50,606 nt of DNA, taken from positions 1 to 50,606 of the forward strand of contig NZ_FMXN01000012.1 in the NCBI RefSeq assembly GCF_900104245.1. The letters run 5' to 3'. The DNA comes from Pseudidiomarina indica (GTDB taxonomy: Bacteria > Pseudomonadota > Gammaproteobacteria > Enterobacterales > Alteromonadaceae). Below are positions 9,299 through 18,202 of the stretch, piece after piece. Every line of letters starts with the position of its first letter. Within the stretch, counting starts at the first letter, position 1. The notes under the pieces were generated by a model. The model saw nothing but the letters and a program-made list of their open reading frames with translations. It was not told where the DNA came from and did not search any database. The position numbers and the translations under genes are program-made.

Positions 9299-11446
9299 AT
9301 GGTCACCCCGGTACAAATTCGGCCTAAAGCGGAAGAAATCTATCTTGATTGCAATGCGACGACACCGGTGTTGCCCTACATCACTCAAGCCGTTAAACAT
9401 GTCATGGAACATGTTTTTGGCAATCCTTCTAGCAGCCATATCACCGGGCTCCAAGCACGTTATATTCTCGAGAACACACGCCGTTTAGGGCGCCAAGTTG
9501 TGGGCGCTCACAGTGGGCGTTTATTTTTTACCAGTGGCGCAACTGAAGGGATTCAGACGGCAGTCTTGTCAGCCCTAACGGGAGCTCGTTCTACTCAGGG
9601 AGCAGGAACACGTCGTTGGTTACTCTATGGAGCCACTGAGCATAAAGCGGTTCCCCAAGCCTTAGCCCATTGGAATCAAGTTCTGCAATTGAATGCTGAG
9701 CTAAAAGCCATCCCCGTGGATAGCCACGGGAAATTGGATTTAGATTTTATTGCCGAGCATGTGGGTGCGGCTTATATGATTTGCACCATGGCGGTCAACA
9801 ATGAGACCGGTGTGAGGCAAAATTTGGCGGCCTTAGAAACGGTGATTCGGCAGCATAACCCTGATGTGCCTTGGATGGTCGATTGCGTCCAAGCGTTAGG
9901 AAAAATGTGTCTCGATTTGGCCGATACGACGATTGATTACGCACCTTTTAGCGGACATAAATTGTATGCTCCAAAAGGCATCGGCTTTATGTACGTGCGT
10001 GACAGTGCTCCATTCACCCCTTTAATTATTGGCGGTGGACAAGAATTAGGGCAACGCTCAGGCACCGAGAACTTACCAGGAATAGCTGCGTTGCATGCGC
10101 TATTTGAGTTACTACTGAACCCAGAGCAATCGGTGTTCCAACCCGAATCCATTTTACTCCAGTACCGCCAGCAGCTGCTGCATGCCTTACAAAGCGCTTT
10201 CCCAACACTGGAGCTCAATCATCCATTGGCAGAATCGATTCCAACCACGCTGAACTTCTCCGTGCAAGGGGTGCCTTCGCGCGACATTATGGATGTGTTT
10301 GATGCCGCTAATATTCGGGTGAGTTCAGGATCAGCATGTAGTTCAGGGGTCACTCGCAGCTTTGTACTCGATGCGATGGGGCTGGCCGATTGGCGTTCCA
10401 GCTCCGCCATTCGTCTTTCGTTTGGGCCGGCAACCACTGCTGATACCATAGCCGCCGCTTGCGAGCGTATTCAAGAAGCTGCCCAAGCACTGCGGCAGTC
10501 GTGTTTGTTGGTGGCGGATACCAACGAAGACATCGATAGTGACCTTGACGGTATTGTGCAATGGCGATTTGGTAGCGCCTGCTGTTATTTAGTTATTGAT
10601 AAAGCCGCAGGTGAAATGGCGGTGATTGATCCGGTCGCTGAATTAGCCGAACGTATCGAACGCTTGGTGGCATGCCAACGTTATCGTGTCAAAGCCGTGC
10701 TAACTACTGAGCCCCATGGTCCGCAGAGCGCTGCGGCGATGCTGGCGAACCTGTTGTGTGCCAGTGGGTGTGAAACCGAACGGGACGCGGTGGGCTGGCC
10801 GGCAACGGCGACTGCAGTTTGTGCCGCTCCAGTAGGGTGTGATGTGACCACCGAAGGCTGCCTGACAGTGGGGCAACGGCGTTTATATCGGGTCGGTACG
10901 CGGGCACCGATTTATTTGTTGAGCTCCCCATTGGCTGGAGCAATGACATCCCCCCACGTCGATTTTGCCTTTATTGGCGAGCATCACCATAGCCCTTTCT
11001 TGCAGCAAGCGGTGACCGAGAAGACCCTGTTGTTATCCCGTTACGACGAGGCTTTCCAAGTGGTAGAAACACTTCCGGAGCTGGCTGGAATGAATCATGC
11101 TGCGCCCCTGATTAATGTCACCATCGATCAGCAGCAACAATGGTTGCAGCAGCCACAAACTTTGTTGGTAGATGTGCGTGAACAGCAAGAGCACCGAGTT
11201 CGACGGTTATCAGTCGATGCGGAAGTGGTGAATGTTCCCTTAACGAGGTTAGCGCAGTTTATTCAACAAAGTCCGGCCGCTTATCGTCAGCGGCCGATTG
11301 TGTGCGTGTGCCGCTCAGGCCACCGCAGCGCGGTGGCAGCTCAAGTAATGGCTCGTCATGGCTTCCAACAAGTCAGTCATGTGGCGGGTGGAACGGCATT
11401 ACTCATCGAAGCTGATGCGAGCGACGAATCCATCTTGACCCACTAA
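9299..11446 (+). CDS. Three-domain sulfurtransferase: cysteine desulfurase / degenerate metallo-beta-lactamase fold / rhodanese
   Basis: Residues 1-400 are an IscS/NifS-type PLP enzyme: the PLP lysine is Lys221 in SGHKLYAPKGIGF and the persulfide cysteine is Cys347 in SSGSACSSGVTRS. Residues about 418-600 resemble the start of persulfide-dioxygenase metallo-beta-lactamases (CYLVIDKAAGEMAVIDPV). Where that family has THxHxDH this protein has TEPHGPQ, so most metal ligands are lost. Residues about 605-715 are a rhodanese with active loop CRSGHR and Cys671. Start ATG 9299 has AGGAG nine bases upstream; in-frame TTG codons at 9290 and 9293 are less likely. It is the last gene of the nqr run. I infer sulfur mobilisation and relay, possibly for NqrF, but tRNA thiolation or sulfide handling are alternatives. 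Its 3' end overlaps the opposite-strand gene by 48 bases. Confidence 0.85.
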   Translation: MVTPVQIRPKAEEIYLDCNATTPVLPYITQAVKHVMEHVFGNPSSSHITGLQARYILENTRRLGRQVVGAHSGRLFFTSGATEGIQTAVLSALTGARSTQGAGTRRWLLYGATEHKAVPQALAHWNQVLQLNAELKAIPVDSHGKLDLDFIAEHVGAAYMICTMAVNNETGVRQNLAALETVIRQHNPDVPWMVDCVQALGKMCLDLADTTIDYAPFSGHKLYAPKGIGFMYVRDSAPFTPLIIGGGQELGQRSGTENLPGIAALHALFELLLNPEQSVFQPESILLQYRQQLLHALQSAFPTLELNHPLAESIPTTLNFSVQGVPSRDIMDVFDAANIRVSSGSACSSGVTRSFVLDAMGLADWRSSSAIRLSFGPATTADTIAAACERIQEAAQALRQSCLLVADTNEDIDSDLDGIVQWRFGSACCYLVIDKAAGEMAVIDPVAELAERIERLVACQRYRVKAVLTTEPHGPQSAAAMLANLLCASGCETERDAVGWPATATAVCAAPVGCDVTTEGCLTVGQRRLYRVGTRAPIYLLSSPLAGAMTSPHVDFAFIGEHHHSPFLQQAVTEKTLLLSRYDEAFQVVETLPELAGMNHAAPLINVTIDQQQQWLQQPQTLLVDVREQQEHRVRRLSVDAEVVNVPLTRLAQFIQQSPAAYRQRPIVCVCRSGHRSAVAAQVMARHGFQQVSHVAGGTALLIEADASDESILTH

Positions 11447-12379
11447 GTAGCACGCCTGGTCGTTACAGGCGCTGTTCCAGATGTTGGCAGTACTGAGTGA
11501 CTGCCACTCTGTCGCATCGGCCTTAAGGTATCCAGCCCCTTGAGGGTTCGTGACAATCATATCGCCATTTTCGCGTACAGTGAGGCTATATAGAGCGCCG
11601 GGGAAACTGGGTTCTGGTAAGGCCGTAAACTCTCCTTGTTGATAGCGTACAATACGAGGAGTGGCGGCAGGATTATTCAAATCACCCCCAGCCAGAATGA
11701 TGTGCTCGTGACTAATGGGCCACACACTCGCAATGCCAGCTTGAGGACCTGCGGGCAAGGGGGTATCAATGGCACGGTAACGAACGCCGAAGTGGCGTTT
11801 CAACAGGAGTCGAGCCGTTGCGCCGTTGGCGGTGCCGATCGCCCACGTCTGATTATTATAACGAATGCAACCACCACTGGCCGCAAGGCCCCCTTCATCA
11901 GGAAGTGGAGCACTATCTACCACGTTGCTGGCCGTGAGCCAATTACGACCATCCACACTTCGCACCATGGTCCAACGACCTTCTTGAGTATCACTGTATA
12001 CCCAAGCCTCACCGCGATGGCCAATGGCTAAACAGTTCAGGAATTGATTGGATGGGGCGCGATAACGCAGTTGCCAGTTCCGTCCGCCGTTGGCTGTGTA
12101 GTACACGCGTGAATCGCCACTTTCCCCAATGCTTAGAGCAAATGCGTGGTGGGCATCGAGGGCTTCAATATCACGAAACTGTAGCTGCTCATTGGTGGGG
12201 TTAAAGTATTCCCAGCTGTTGCCTCCATCTGTGCTACGAGCGATGGTTGCTTGTGAGCCACTAAGCCAAACCACATTAGGCGTGGGTGTACTCACCCCAA
12301 TCCACTGAACATCTGTTTGGGTTGGGATGGTGGTGACACTCAGCGCGGTGGCAACGAATAAACTAACTACGGCCATCAT
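11399..12379 (-). CDS. Secreted BNR/YCF48-like beta-propeller protein, function unknown
   Basis: Protein of about 326 residues with an N-terminal signal peptide (MMAVVSLFVATALSVTT...). Repeated Asp-box-like elements point to a beta-propeller: ARSTDGGNSWEYF, YYTANGGRNWQL and VRSVDGRNWL. Comparable folds occur in sialidase-type BNR repeats and in YCF48/HCF136-like photosystem assembly proteins; no catalytic residues are recognisable. Four cysteines in the mature part could form disulfides. It starts inside the end of copA (17-base overlap) with AAGGAAG upstream, so it is translated from the yciK-copA transcript. Its 3' end runs 48 bases into the sulfurtransferase gene on the other strand. A periplasmic role linked to copper is suggested only by position. 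Confidence 0.75.
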   Translation of the reverse strand: MMAVVSLFVATALSVTTIPTQTDVQWIGVSTPTPNVVWLSGSQATIARSTDGGNSWEYFNPTNEQLQFRDIEALDAHHAFALSIGESGDSRVYYTANGGRNWQLRYRAPSNQFLNCLAIGHRGEAWVYSDTQEGRWTMVRSVDGRNWLTASNVVDSAPLPDEGGLAASGGCIRYNNQTWAIGTANGATARLLLKRHFGVRYRAIDTPLPAGPQAGIASVWPISHEHIILAGGDLNNPAATPRIVRYQQGEFTALPEPSFPGALYSLTVRENGDMIVTNPQGAGYLKADATEWQSLSTANIWNSACNDQACYLVGQDGFVARISFDE

Positions 12380-14648
12380 TGTGCTTCCTTATTTCAGTCG
12401 TTGACTCGTGGTGCTGTGTCGTTGGCTGTCGCAGCCGTTGGAGCCGCAACGCATTGAGGACGACCGACACTGAGCTTAATGCCATAGCTCCGCCAGCTAA
12501 CCAAGGAGCGAGCAGACCAGAGGCTGCAATCGGAATACCTAGGACGTTGTAGGCAAATGCCCAAAATAAATTTTGGCGAATGTTGGATACGGTTTTTTGG
12601 CTAATATAAAGCGCATCATTTAACCGTCTTAAATCAGGGCTGAGTAGTGCAATATCTGCTGATTCTAACGCAATATCCGTACCACTGCCTAACGCAATGC
12701 CAACCTGAGCAGTGGCCAGTGCTGGGGCGTCATTAATGCCATCCCCGACCATGGCGACAAACTCACCACGTTCGCGCAGTTGGCGCACATGATCGGCCTT
12801 GTGTTGGGGCAGCAATTCTGCAATGACTTCATCAATACCGACTTGTTTGGCAATGGTATGCGCGGTACGAACGTTATCGCCGGTTAACATGACCAGTTTG
12901 ATTCCACGCGCCTTGAGGTCGTTGAGCTCTGTTTGAGCATGAGGTCGGAGCGTATCGGCAACAGCAACCATGCCTACCATTTGGTCGTTGCAGCCGATTA
13001 ACATGGCAGTTTTACCTTGCTGTTCTAATGCTTCTTTAGCAGGCAACCACGCATCCATGGATAACCCAAACTCTTGCATGAGGCGAATATTCCCCACATA
13101 CAACGAATAGGAAAGGTTGGCATGGGTGTCGTGAACTTGGGCTGCAATACCCATTCCCGTGTGTGATTTAAACTGGTCAATGGTGACCCCAGCAGTACTC
13201 TCAGAAATACCCTTAACGATGGCTTGTGCTAATGGGTGCTCCGATTGCTGCTCAACCGCTTTTACACTGCTGAGTAGTTGCGATTCGGTGAGACCTGCCG
13301 GTGGTTGAAGTTGGACATCTGTTAATTGGGGCTTGCCGATAGTGAGGGTGCCTGTTTTATCAAACACCATGGTGGTGATTTGATGGGTCACTTCCAGCCC
13401 TTCACTTTGTTTAAATAAGATGCCCCATTGGGCAGCTCGACCCGAACCCGCCATGATTGAAGTTGGGGTGGCTAAACCGAGTGCGCAAGGGCAAGCGATC
13501 ACTAATACGGCAACCGTTGCTTCCAGGGCGCTACGATAGTTGCCCGCATCCAACCACCAAAACCAAAGTACAAACGTGAGTACAGCAACCCCGAGTACGA
13601 TGGGAACAAACACGGCGGAAACACGATCGGCTAAGCGTTGAATGGGCGCTTTTGAGTTTTGTGCTTGCTCCACCACTTGAATGATTTGAGCCAAAGCAGT
13701 ATCGCGGCCAAGCTTTTGAACTTCGGCGCGCAGGAAGCCGTGCTGGTTAATGGTTGCCCCGATCAGGGCATCGCCTGGGTGCTTATCAACAGGAATACTT
13801 TCCCCGGTCAGCATGGATTCATCCACCGCACTGTCACCATTAATGACGACACAGTCGGTGGGAACTTGTTGCCCAGGCTTGATATGAATAATGTCCCCTC
13901 GTTGCAGACGTGTCACGTCAACTTCTTCAGGTTCTGCTCCAGGAACTTCACGCAAGGCGGTTTTGGGCTGTAACTGCAAGAGTTGTTGGATGGCAGCGGA
14001 GGAACGCCCCTTGGCTCGAGCTTCAAACCATTTCCCAAGGAGAATCAGTGTAATAAGCACTGCACTGGTTTCAAAATAGAGCCCCTGTTGGATTACTTCA
14101 GGGCTCCCAAACAGCGCGAGATAGAGACTATAAAAATAGGCTGCGGATGTTCCTAGCGCAACCAAGACATCCATGTTTGCGGCCCCTTGGCGCAGTGCGG
14201 TCATGCTGCCTCGATAAAACTGCCAGCCAATAATGAATTGGACGGGAGTGGCCAAGGCCATTTGCACCCAAGGGTTCATTAACCAGTCGGGCATGTATAC
14301 GCCTTGGGTCCAACTAAAATGCGCAAACATGGTGTAGAGCAACGGCGCCGAGAATAATGCTGCGGCAAGAAACTTATAAAACTGATGGCGTTGTGCCACA
14401 ACTCGTGGGTCATGCTCCGGTGCGGGTTGTTGATGATCAATCACTGAAGCTTGATACCCGGCCGCTTGCACCGCGGCGACTAGCTGGTTCGCAGCGACCC
14501 CCGTGGCGTCGACCGCTGCGACCTCGTTGGCAAAGTTAACATGCACCTCTTGCACCCCGGGAACGGCCGCTAATGCTCGTTCAATGGAACGGGCGCACCC
14601 GGCACAACTCATTCCTACTAACTGCAATTGATGGTGTTGCTTCGCCAC
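12363..14648 (-). CDS. copA: Cu(I)-exporting P1B-type ATPase CopA
   Basis: Inner-membrane P-type ATPase that exports cuprous copper. One N-terminal heavy-metal-associated domain carries MSCAGC (Cys15, Cys18). The transmembrane CPC motif (Cys386-Pro387-Cys388 in ACPCALGLATP) defines copper/silver specificity. The phosphorylation site is Asp430 in DKTGTLT, followed by the SEHPLA motif and GDGINDAPAL. Length is 761 residues with a single metal-binding domain. The start is GTG 14648 with AAGGAGAT upstream, 21 bases after yciK. I found no recognisable CueR-type operator before the operon. Confidence 0.95.
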   Translation of the reverse strand: MAKQHHQLQLVGMSCAGCARSIERALAAVPGVQEVHVNFANEVAAVDATGVAANQLVAAVQAAGYQASVIDHQQPAPEHDPRVVAQRHQFYKFLAAALFSAPLLYTMFAHFSWTQGVYMPDWLMNPWVQMALATPVQFIIGWQFYRGSMTALRQGAANMDVLVALGTSAAYFYSLYLALFGSPEVIQQGLYFETSAVLITLILLGKWFEARAKGRSSAAIQQLLQLQPKTALREVPGAEPEEVDVTRLQRGDIIHIKPGQQVPTDCVVINGDSAVDESMLTGESIPVDKHPGDALIGATINQHGFLRAEVQKLGRDTALAQIIQVVEQAQNSKAPIQRLADRVSAVFVPIVLGVAVLTFVLWFWWLDAGNYRSALEATVAVLVIACPCALGLATPTSIMAGSGRAAQWGILFKQSEGLEVTHQITTMVFDKTGTLTIGKPQLTDVQLQPPAGLTESQLLSSVKAVEQQSEHPLAQAIVKGISESTAGVTIDQFKSHTGMGIAAQVHDTHANLSYSLYVGNIRLMQEFGLSMDAWLPAKEALEQQGKTAMLIGCNDQMVGMVAVADTLRPHAQTELNDLKARGIKLVMLTGDNVRTAHTIAKQVGIDEVIAELLPQHKADHVRQLRERGEFVAMVGDGINDAPALATAQVGIALGSGTDIALESADIALLSPDLRRLNDALYISQKTVSNIRQNLFWAFAYNVLGIPIAASGLLAPWLAGGAMALSSVSVVLNALRLQRLRQPTTQHHESTTEIRKHNDGRS

Positions 14649-14669
14649 GATTTATCTCCTTACGGTGAA

Positions 14670-15428
14670 TCACTGCGCATTGATGGATTGTTTGGTAACG
14701 CCAATACTGTCGTCTGCCATTAAATACACATAGGTTGGCATCAGATCCGCAGGTGTTTTTAAACGGTTTGGATCTTCAGCAGGATAAGCTTTCGAGCGCA
14801 TGGTGGTGCGGGTTGCACCTGGGTTAATCACGTTGACCCGAATGGTTGAACCTTCATATTCATCTGCCATGACCTGGGCCAGACCTTCAATCGCAAACTT
14901 ACTGACGGCATAAGGGCCCCAAAACGCGCGACCTTCTCGGCCGACACCCGAGGAGGTGAAAATCACACTGGCTTGTGGGGCTTTGCGCAGTGCTGGGAGC
15001 AATGCTTGGGTCATCATGAACTGAGCGGTGACGTTAATCTGCATAATGTCGTTCCAGGAGTCATGATCAATGTGTTCAAAAGGAGAGAGCACTCCTAGAA
15101 TTCCCGCATTTTGTAGCAATCCATCGAGCTTGCCAAACTGCTCAATAATGGTGGCTGTCATGGCCTGATAATGAGATTTAGTTGCCCCTTTCATATCCAA
15201 GGGAATAATGGCCGGCTCGGGGCCACCTGCTGCCACGATTTCATCATAGACAGCTTCGAGTTTTTTGACGGTGCGTCCTAATAGAATCACCGTGGCACCG
15301 CAGGCTGCGTATGTCTTTGCTGTCTCACGACCAATGCCATCACCGGCACCGGTTACTAAAATCACTTTTCCTGCTAACAGGTTGGGTTTTATTTCAAACT
15401 GTTTTGGGTCAATCTGCATTGCGGTCAT
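14670..15428 (-). CDS. yciK: YciK-family short-chain dehydrogenase/reductase
   Basis: Cytoplasmic NAD(P)-dependent short-chain dehydrogenase of unknown substrate, closely resembling E. coli YciK along its length (ILVTGAGDGIGRE, ATVILLGR, MQINVTAQFMMTQALLP, INPGATRT, LKTPADLMP). The nucleotide-binding TGxxxGIG motif is near residue 26, and the catalytic Tyr-x3-Lys is in GPYAVSKFA. I chose ATG 15428 (MTAMQIDPKQF), giving 252 residues as in E. coli; ATG 15419 is also possible and a longer frame reaches 15470. It is the first gene of a probable yciK-copA-propeller operon, an unusual partner for copA. Confidence 0.88.
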   Translation of the reverse strand: MTAMQIDPKQFEIKPNLLAGKVILVTGAGDGIGRETAKTYAACGATVILLGRTVKKLEAVYDEIVAAGGPEPAIIPLDMKGATKSHYQAMTATIIEQFGKLDGLLQNAGILGVLSPFEHIDHDSWNDIMQINVTAQFMMTQALLPALRKAPQASVIFTSSGVGREGRAFWGPYAVSKFAIEGLAQVMADEYEGSTIRVNVINPGATRTTMRSKAYPAEDPNRLKTPADLMPTYVYLMADDSIGVTKQSINAQ

Positions 15429-15675
15429 TTTTAGCCTACACTCTCTTAAATGCATGGGTGAATACAGCAAGTGTACTGTTTTTTGCTATGATTCTCAGTA
15501 ACTGGGAACAAATTCATGCGAAATACTTTTAACTTAAGCGCAGACAGTGTATAAAATTTTGTTATCTAAAACATCTTGTCGTACCAGTATAAAAAGGCGA
15601 TGATAGAAAAAATGAACAACAGCATCCTGCAGGTGTTCAAAATATAACAACACGAACAAGGATTGGGGAAGCCTC

Positions 15676-18138
15676 ATGAAAAAACTATTGCTTGTAACTG
15701 CAATCGCTAGCGCGCTTGGCCTTGTGGGCTGTGGCAGCGGTGATGATGCACCTGAATCGGTTAAAGTCGAATATCAGGTATCTGCCACACGTGTGGCATT
15801 CGACCCTTCAAATGGTCAAGTACCTGTTCCGAGCAACATCTTGTTAAGTGGTAGTGTGGATGGCACGCTTAACCTCCCAGTTGCTGATCCGACCGATGGT
15901 GGGAACCCGCAAGTGGCGATTAACGGTTTGGATGGTTGGGGAACTCATTCAACGTTAACCTTTAACTTCACGTTACCAGTCGATGAAAATGGTAAAGCGG
16001 TTACAGTCACCTCGGCCTCATTGGAAGCACCGGGCTCCATTCGCTTGTTTGAAACCATTATGGGTGGTAGTGACGTCAGTGAAGGCTGTCTCAATGCTGC
16101 GAGCCCAGCGGTCACTTGTGCGGTTGCCGCAGAATTAACGCATGGTGAAGACTTCGTTGTGAAAGCAACCGGTCCGAATAGTGTGGCCGTGGTTCCACTA
16201 AAACCGTTTAAGCCAAAAACAGGCTATTTAGCGGTGTTAACGGACAATATCCGTGATTCGCTTAACCGCACTGTAAAACCGTCTCAAACCTATGGGTTAA
16301 TGAAGCGTCCAGTGTCAACACACCCAGTGTCAGGCGATGCTTCAGCGTTAAGCTTACAAGGACTCATCAATAGCCATGAAGCAGCGCTCGCGGCTGCGGG
16401 AGTGGATCCTGAATCAGTGATTTACACTTCCAGTTTCACCACCCAATCAACGGCTGATACATTCCACATGGTGAAAAACATGTTGGCAATGCAGTTCTCA
16501 GCCAGCGCGCAAGCCGGCGTCCCTTCACCGTCACTGGGCGTGATGCCACTTGGCTATAGTGCGGCACAAGCGTTGGTACAAGCGGGCATGTTACCGAATG
16601 ACCCGACCAACCCAGCGTTTGCGTTAGCCAGCACTGCTCAGGTTTATGGCGGCCAAGTGACCTTACCTTACTTCTCACCGTTACCGACCGAAGAAAATCC
16701 AACGGCTCCGTTAGAAGGACGTTGGATGGCGAAGTGTGACAGCGGTGTGGCAGTGTTAGGTGCCATTCAGGCAGGCGCGATTGATCCAATGAACACGCCT
16801 TCTATTAACCCAGCATGGTTAACGGGCGGTGCAGCGACTTTCGTTCCGGCGTGGGTTCAAGCATGTCTCCAGGCCTCAACTCCTGAAGCCATTGCGGCGA
16901 TGGATTTCCCAGGCGTGGATGACGAACGTCATGTCACGAAATACAACCCAGTGCCAGCGGTGCAAGGCCAAGTGACGGTGAATGCGGTCATGACGGTACC
17001 AGACTTAGCAACCGTGAACGCGGTTCGCGCTATGCAAGGCATGGATCCAATCGCTGCGCCTGAAAATGGTTGGCCAGTGGCAATTTTCCAACACGGGATC
17101 ACTGCCTATAAAGAGTCTGTCCTTGCGTTAGCGGGAATGATGGCACTGAATGGTGTGGCGACCGTCGCAATTGACCATCCACTGCATGGTGACCGTGGCT
17201 TTGGTGCGATTAACGCGACAGCAGGCAAAGGTCCAGCAACCGCTTATATGAACCTCGGCAGTTTGTTGACCACGCGTGATAACTTGCGTCAATCAGTGAC
17301 CGACTTACTAGGTCTTCGCTTAGCATTAAATGCGACCAATGCGCCGATTGATGCCAGCCGTGTTTATTTTGCGGGCCACTCGTTAGGGGCGATTGCAGGA
17401 ACTGCATTTACTGCGGTGGCAAACACGCCAATGGAAGGGCCATTAGCGCCTGCCAGCGCTTTGTTTACCGTGAATGGCAGTTCTTTCATGGCACCGGGCG
17501 CGAGCGTAGCAAACTTCTTGTTAGCGTCTGGCTCATTCGGTCCAGTCATCAAGAGTCAATTGTTATATAGCCAAAATCCACAATTTGCGGCGGCGGTGAA
17601 TAGCGCTGCTGAAGCGCAAGGTGTTGGTCCAGCAGATCCTGCTTTCCAAGCGGTCATGAATGCGGTGTTTGATCAGTTTTGGGCTGGCTTAAGTGATGCT
17701 CAACAAGCATCGATTAATGCGGTATTTGAGCAATTCGCGTTTGCCGCACAAACCGTGATTGATTCTGCGGATCCAATTAACTATGCGAGCACTGTGTTAG
17801 CAACAGAAACGCCAATCCACTTAATTGAAGTGGTGGGTGATGGTGGAGCAAGCTTGCCTGACCAAGTGATTCCAAACGCGGTCCCGAACAAGCCATTGGC
17901 GGGTACGGAACCCTTGATTGCTGCCCTGAAGTTGGAAGCGATTTCGGCCACCTATGCGTCTTCGGATGGTACGCCAGTATCTGGTGCGGTTCGCTTTATT
18001 GCGGGTGACCACGCATCGATTGTGAGCCCAGCAGCATCGCCTGCGGCAACCCAAGAAATGCAAACTCAAACAGCATTCTGGTTCGCAACAGATAACACCG
18101 TGATTCCGGTGCAGAACCCGACCGTTGTGAAGCAATAA
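15676..18138 (+). CDS. VolA/Pla-1-like surface lipoprotein lipase
   Basis: Lipoprotein of 820 residues with a lipobox (ALGLVGC) and a low-complexity linker (GSGDDAPES). It belongs to the family with a bacterial virulence-factor lipase N-terminal domain; VolA of Vibrio is a surface lysophospholipase that releases fatty acids from host or dietary phospholipids. The alpha/beta-hydrolase part starts near residue 470 (VAIFQHGITAYKES, oxyanion region). The nucleophile is Ser569 in GHSLG and the catalytic histidine is probably His779 in GDHASIV. Start ATG 15676 follows a GGGGAAG site. A strong terminator lies just downstream. An Ala/Gly-rich composition fits export. The substrate is inferred. Confidence 0.88.
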   Translation: MKKLLLVTAIASALGLVGCGSGDDAPESVKVEYQVSATRVAFDPSNGQVPVPSNILLSGSVDGTLNLPVADPTDGGNPQVAINGLDGWGTHSTLTFNFTLPVDENGKAVTVTSASLEAPGSIRLFETIMGGSDVSEGCLNAASPAVTCAVAAELTHGEDFVVKATGPNSVAVVPLKPFKPKTGYLAVLTDNIRDSLNRTVKPSQTYGLMKRPVSTHPVSGDASALSLQGLINSHEAALAAAGVDPESVIYTSSFTTQSTADTFHMVKNMLAMQFSASAQAGVPSPSLGVMPLGYSAAQALVQAGMLPNDPTNPAFALASTAQVYGGQVTLPYFSPLPTEENPTAPLEGRWMAKCDSGVAVLGAIQAGAIDPMNTPSINPAWLTGGAATFVPAWVQACLQASTPEAIAAMDFPGVDDERHVTKYNPVPAVQGQVTVNAVMTVPDLATVNAVRAMQGMDPIAAPENGWPVAIFQHGITAYKESVLALAGMMALNGVATVAIDHPLHGDRGFGAINATAGKGPATAYMNLGSLLTTRDNLRQSVTDLLGLRLALNATNAPIDASRVYFAGHSLGAIAGTAFTAVANTPMEGPLAPASALFTVNGSSFMAPGASVANFLLASGSFGPVIKSQLLYSQNPQFAAAVNSAAEAQGVGPADPAFQAVMNAVFDQFWAGLSDAQQASINAVFEQFAFAAQTVIDSADPINYASTVLATETPIHLIEVVGDGGASLPDQVIPNAVPNKPLAGTEPLIAALKLEAISATYASSDGTPVSGAVRFIAGDHASIVSPAASPAATQEMQTQTAFWFATDNTVIPVQNPTVVKQ

Positions 18139-18161
18139 TGCTGAGTGGTAGGTAACGATTT

Positions 18162-18189
18162 AAAAAGGCCGCTTCGTCGGCCTTTTTTT
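18162..18189 (+). terminator. Rho-independent terminator after the lipase gene
   Basis: Stem AAAAAGGCCG / CGGCC plus T-run, loop CTTCGT, followed by seven T. It is a strong canonical terminator 23 bases after the lipase stop. It ends only two to three bases before the sohB ribosome site, so it also forms part of the sohB leader. Confidence 0.9.
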
Positions 18190-18202
18190 GTGGAGAAGTA
18201 AG

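Noticed and set aside
10600-11000. Active persulfide dioxygenase domain in the sulfurtransferase fusion
   Set aside because: The metal-binding motif is degenerate: three of the four ligands of THxHxDH are replaced, so catalysis is unlikely.
15429-15675. CueR operator for copA
   Set aside because: No ACCTTCC...GGAAGGT-type dyad is seen. An ACAG...CTGT repeat near 15463-15478 is too short to call.
18188-18202. TTG start extending sohB upstream
   Set aside because: It would begin inside the terminator T-run; ATG 18203 has a well-placed GGAG.
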